A DNA stretch of 38,564 nucleotides from Hyphomicrobiaceae bacterium. GTDB lineage: Bacteria > Pseudomonadota > Alphaproteobacteria > Rhizobiales > Hyphomicrobiaceae. The notes under the pieces were generated by a model. It saw nothing but the letters and a program-made list of their open reading frames with translations. It searched no databases and had not been told where the DNA came from. The stretch is from the NCBI GenBank assembly GCA_021775735.1, contig JAJFHG010000048.1, forward strand, positions 1 to 38,564, in the 5' to 3' direction. This document shows, piece by piece, positions 36,743 through 38,564 of the stretch. The position numbers were made by a program, and so were the translations under genes. Positions within the stretch are counted from its first letter, which is position 1, and each line of letters begins with the position of its first letter.

Positions 36743-37849
36743 ATGTCCCTTCCCCAATCTCTCGGTCGTTATCTTGTGGCGCTGATTTTATGCGCGATGT
36801 GGGCTGGCACCGTTTCAGCGCAACCTGCTCCAGACGCGCCGACCGCGAACCCATTCGTGGTTGGCACCAAGGTGGCTGCACCGTTTTCGATGGAAGATGA
36901 GACCGGCGCGTGGACAGGTCTCAGCATCGAGCTCTGGCAAGCAATCGCTGCCAAACTTGGCAGACCCACCGCCTTCAAGTCATTCAAAACTGCCGATGAT
37001 GTGGTCAATGCCGCCGCTGAGGGCGCCATTGATGCCGGCGTTGCCGCCACGTCAATTACCGCTGAGCGCGAGAAGATCGTCGACTTTAGCCATCCATTTT
37101 ATAAGTCCGGCCTTGCAATTGCCGTCTCCAGCCGCAACAGCTCAGGCCTGTTTGAAATTTTTAAAGCCCTGATCTCGCCTGCCTTCCTAACAACAGTTGG
37201 CGCCCTGTTAGGCTTGCTGCTGATCACTGGCGCGATCATGTGGTTTGTTGAGCGCAAACGAAATTGGGATCAATTTGAACAAGATCCTGCTGCTGGCATT
37301 GGCGATGGTTTTTGGTGGGCCGCCGTCACAATGACCACGGTTGGCTATGGTGACAAAGCACCCGTGACGTTTCTCGGACGGTTCATTGCCGTAATCTGGA
37401 TGTTCGCAGCCCTTATTTTGACAGCCGTCTTCACCGCACAGCTCGCAAGCTCGTTGACTGTTAACAAAATTTCAGGCCCCGTTACAGGCATCAAGGACTT
37501 GCCCGGTGCGCGCGTTGGCGTTGTAAACAAAGCAGCATCAAACGACTACTTCAAACGCCGCTACATTCAAACCATCGCGATGGACGATATTGATCAAGGC
37601 CTCAGAGCGCTTGATGAAGGCACCATTGATGCCTTTGTTCATGACGAACCGATTTTGAAGTTTCAAATCCTGAAAGGGTATCAGGGGCGGCTCAACATTT
37701 TACCCAATGTGTTTGAGGTGCAGGACTACGGCATTGTTCTTCCCCCCAACTCGCCGGATCGCGAGGCCATCAATCAAGCAGTGCTTGACGTGATGGCCGC
37801 ACCAACGTGGCGTGTTGCGCGCGAAAAATACTTCGGAACGGAAGATTAG
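36743..37849 (+). CDS. GluR0-like ligand-gated potassium channel
   Basis: This 368-residue protein has a signal peptide (residues 1-26), a first half of a periplasmic solute-binding domain (about 36-135, with ITAEREKIVDFSHPFY), TM1 (about 147-168), a pore loop with the potassium filter MTTVGYGD at residues 197-204, TM2 (about 210-232) and the second half of the binding domain (about 240-365, with DAFVHDEPILKF). This S1-TM-P-TM-S2 order is that of the prokaryotic ionotropic glutamate receptor GluR0, where an amino acid opens a K+ pore. A tetramer is expected. The ligand is unknown. It lies 72 bp after aroC. Confidence 0.92.
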   Translation: MSLPQSLGRYLVALILCAMWAGTVSAQPAPDAPTANPFVVGTKVAAPFSMEDETGAWTGLSIELWQAIAAKLGRPTAFKSFKTADDVVNAAAEGAIDAGVAATSITAEREKIVDFSHPFYKSGLAIAVSSRNSSGLFEIFKALISPAFLTTVGALLGLLLITGAIMWFVERKRNWDQFEQDPAAGIGDGFWWAAVTMTTVGYGDKAPVTFLGRFIAVIWMFAALILTAVFTAQLASSLTVNKISGPVTGIKDLPGARVGVVNKAASNDYFKRRYIQTIAMDDIDQGLRALDEGTIDAFVHDEPILKFQILKGYQGRLNILPNVFEVQDYGIVLPPNSPDREAINQAVLDVMAAPTWRVAREKYFGTED

Positions 37850-38040
37850 CCCAACACAACTTTAGGACGTGTTGGCAAAAAGAGATTAGCCCAACACCAT
37901 CTAGTTCCAACACTCGGCAGGCTGGTGTTGGTCTCGTAAGTCTTGCCAACACTTCCAAACCAACACAGCGCAAGCACGTGTTGGGTCTAAAGTCGTGTTG
38001 GGTTTACTCGCCTAAAAACCTCATGTTGGTCCAACCAACA
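37843..38040. repeat. CCAACAC/GTGTTGG heptamer array
   Basis: Nine exact heptamers lie between 37851 and 38001: CCAACAC at 37851, 37891, 37907, 37946 and 37960; GTGTTGG at 37869, 37925, 37978 and 37995. Three pairs (37851-37875, 37907-37931, 37960-37984) form CCAACAC-N11-GTGTTGG hairpins with identical spacers of unrelated sequence. AGATTAGCCCAACAC is repeated at 37843 and 37883. A related hairpin TGTTGG/CCAACA lies at 38024-38040 inside the end of the SH3-like gene. Confidence 0.85.
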
Positions 38041-38318
38041 ACGCCGCGCCAACTGATCCGGCACCACTTACCCTTGCACGGACCCAAACAGTGAATGCCC
38101 GAACCTGTAGCTGGAATAGATCCAACAATGCGGCCACGCGCACTTGCACGCGAACGAATATTCAGTTGATCCCAGTCCTCAACACCACGCACACGATACG
38201 TGTCTGGACCATGCGCGCAATCATACCCATAGGCACCAGCCTGAGCACCCGAAACCCCGGCGCCAAACGATACGGTTGCAACCGAAAGACCCAAGACAAG
38301 AAAGCGGCGTACACTCAT
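38004..38318 (-). CDS. Secreted SH3-like (SH3b) protein
   Basis: This 104-residue protein has a signal peptide (MSVRRFLVLGLSVATVSFGAGVSGAQA) followed by one bacterial SH3 domain: LNIRSRASARGRIVGSIPATG, CKGKWCRISWRGVVGWTNMRFL. Bacterial SH3b domains are found in exported proteins and often bind cell-wall peptides. Three cysteines follow the first strands (HCLGPCKGKWC), which may form a disulfide. ATG 38318 begins the signal peptide; the frame is open back to 38366. Its end reads into the heptamer array. Confidence 0.88.
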   Translation of the reverse strand: MSVRRFLVLGLSVATVSFGAGVSGAQAGAYGYDCAHGPDTYRVRGVEDWDQLNIRSRASARGRIVGSIPATGSGIHCLGPCKGKWCRISWRGVVGWTNMRFLGE

Positions 38319-38428
38319 AATTAAGCTCCAATTGGTTGAACCCGGCGAAGGTGTCCATCTTCCCATAGGTCGCCCGTTGGGCCAAATGGTTCACCACACC
38401 TTCAGTTAAAAATAGGGCTTTGCAAAAC

Positions 38429-38459
38429 AAAAAACCTGGTTGCAGGAGAGCAACCAGGT
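38429..38459 (-). terminator. Intrinsic terminator (minus strand)
   Basis: ACCTGGTTGC (38434-38443) and GCAACCAGGT (38450-38459) form a perfect 10-bp stem with a 6-nt loop, followed on the minus strand by T residues. It would end a minus-strand transcript coming from the right edge of the window. Confidence 0.8.
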
Positions 38460-38514
38460 CTTTGGCCTTGGGAGAAGCGGTGCCTCTTGAGAAAGAGGAC
38501 TTGGGGGAAGGTAA

Positions 38515-38564
38515 CTAGTGGCGGCGTGCTGCGCGGCGAGAAACTTCAGCTTTTGAAACCATGC
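38515..38564 (-). CDS. Possible 3' end of a gene from beyond the window
   Basis: On the minus strand the frame entering from the right edge ends at TAG 38515-38517, with C-terminus KAEVSRRAARRH. The strong terminator 56 bp further supports a transcript ending here. An internal Met codon lies at 38560-38562. The family cannot be told from 15 residues. Confidence 0.35.
   Translation of the reverse strand, partial: MVSKAEVSRRAARRH

Noticed and set aside
37843-38040. CRISPR-like array
   Set aside because: The repeated unit is a 7-mer in both orientations with short irregular spacing, not a 24-37 bp direct repeat with unique spacers, and no cas gene is present.

Overview
The window looks like a chromosomal segment of an alphaproteobacterium, most likely of the order Hyphomicrobiales (Rhizobiales). 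This rests on the conserved block pyrG-secG-hypothetical-tpiA-ppiD-trpE-trpG-trpD-trpC-moaC-moeA, on a DUF992 secreted protein, on a CbpA/CbpM pair, and on several small membrane proteins of types common in that order. Genus cannot be fixed from the sequence alone.

Layout. About 1-11.6 kb is a mosaic accessory stretch: a small zinc-ribbon protein and a small helical protein, a monohaem cytochrome c, the cbpA-cbpM co-chaperone operon, a CPA2 cation/proton antiporter, an RND efflux permease with its membrane fusion protein, and a secreted YHYH-domain protein divergent from a MarR regulator. Its intergenic gaps carry a family of imperfect palindromes with arms GTCCGCTT/AAGCGGAC. About 11.6-26.3 kb is the housekeeping block: CTP synthase, SecG, a secreted basic protein and triosephosphate isomerase on the minus strand, then PpiD, the split tryptophan genes (trpE, trpG, trpD, trpC, with a SixA-type phosphatase between trpE and trpG) and moaC-moeA on the plus strand, ending in a strong terminator. 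A VOC-domain/coiled-coil membrane protein interrupts this run on the opposite strand between trpD and trpC. No palindromes of the family were found in this block.

About 26.4-34 kb is a second accessory stretch: a two-TM hypothetical protein; an operon of a membrane protein, a winged-helix regulator and a stand-alone cis-prenyltransferase (uppS type); small membrane proteins; a DUF992 protein behind a short overlapping ORF; a small cysteine-containing secreted protein; and an HtrA/Deg protease whose catalytic serine codon is replaced by threonine. About 34-38.5 kb holds a metallo-beta-lactamase-fold hydrolase, a small anchored protein, a probable structured sRNA with a very strong terminator, aroC (chorismate synthase), a GluR0-like ligand-gated potassium channel gene, and a secreted SH3-like protein.

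The most unusual signals are: (1) an array of CCAACAC/GTGTTGG heptamers forming three hairpins with identical 11-nt spacers directly after the GluR0-like gene; (2) a 17-bp palindrome present both in front of the membrane-protein/winged-helix operon and across the uppS start codon, which suggests an autoregulated local circuit; (3) a chain of hairpins ending in a perfect 12-bp terminator with nine U residues but no protein gene, divergent from aroC; (4) the Ser-to-Thr change in the HtrA protein; and (5) the palindrome family restricted to the accessory stretches.

All functional assignments come from reading motifs; no database search was run.
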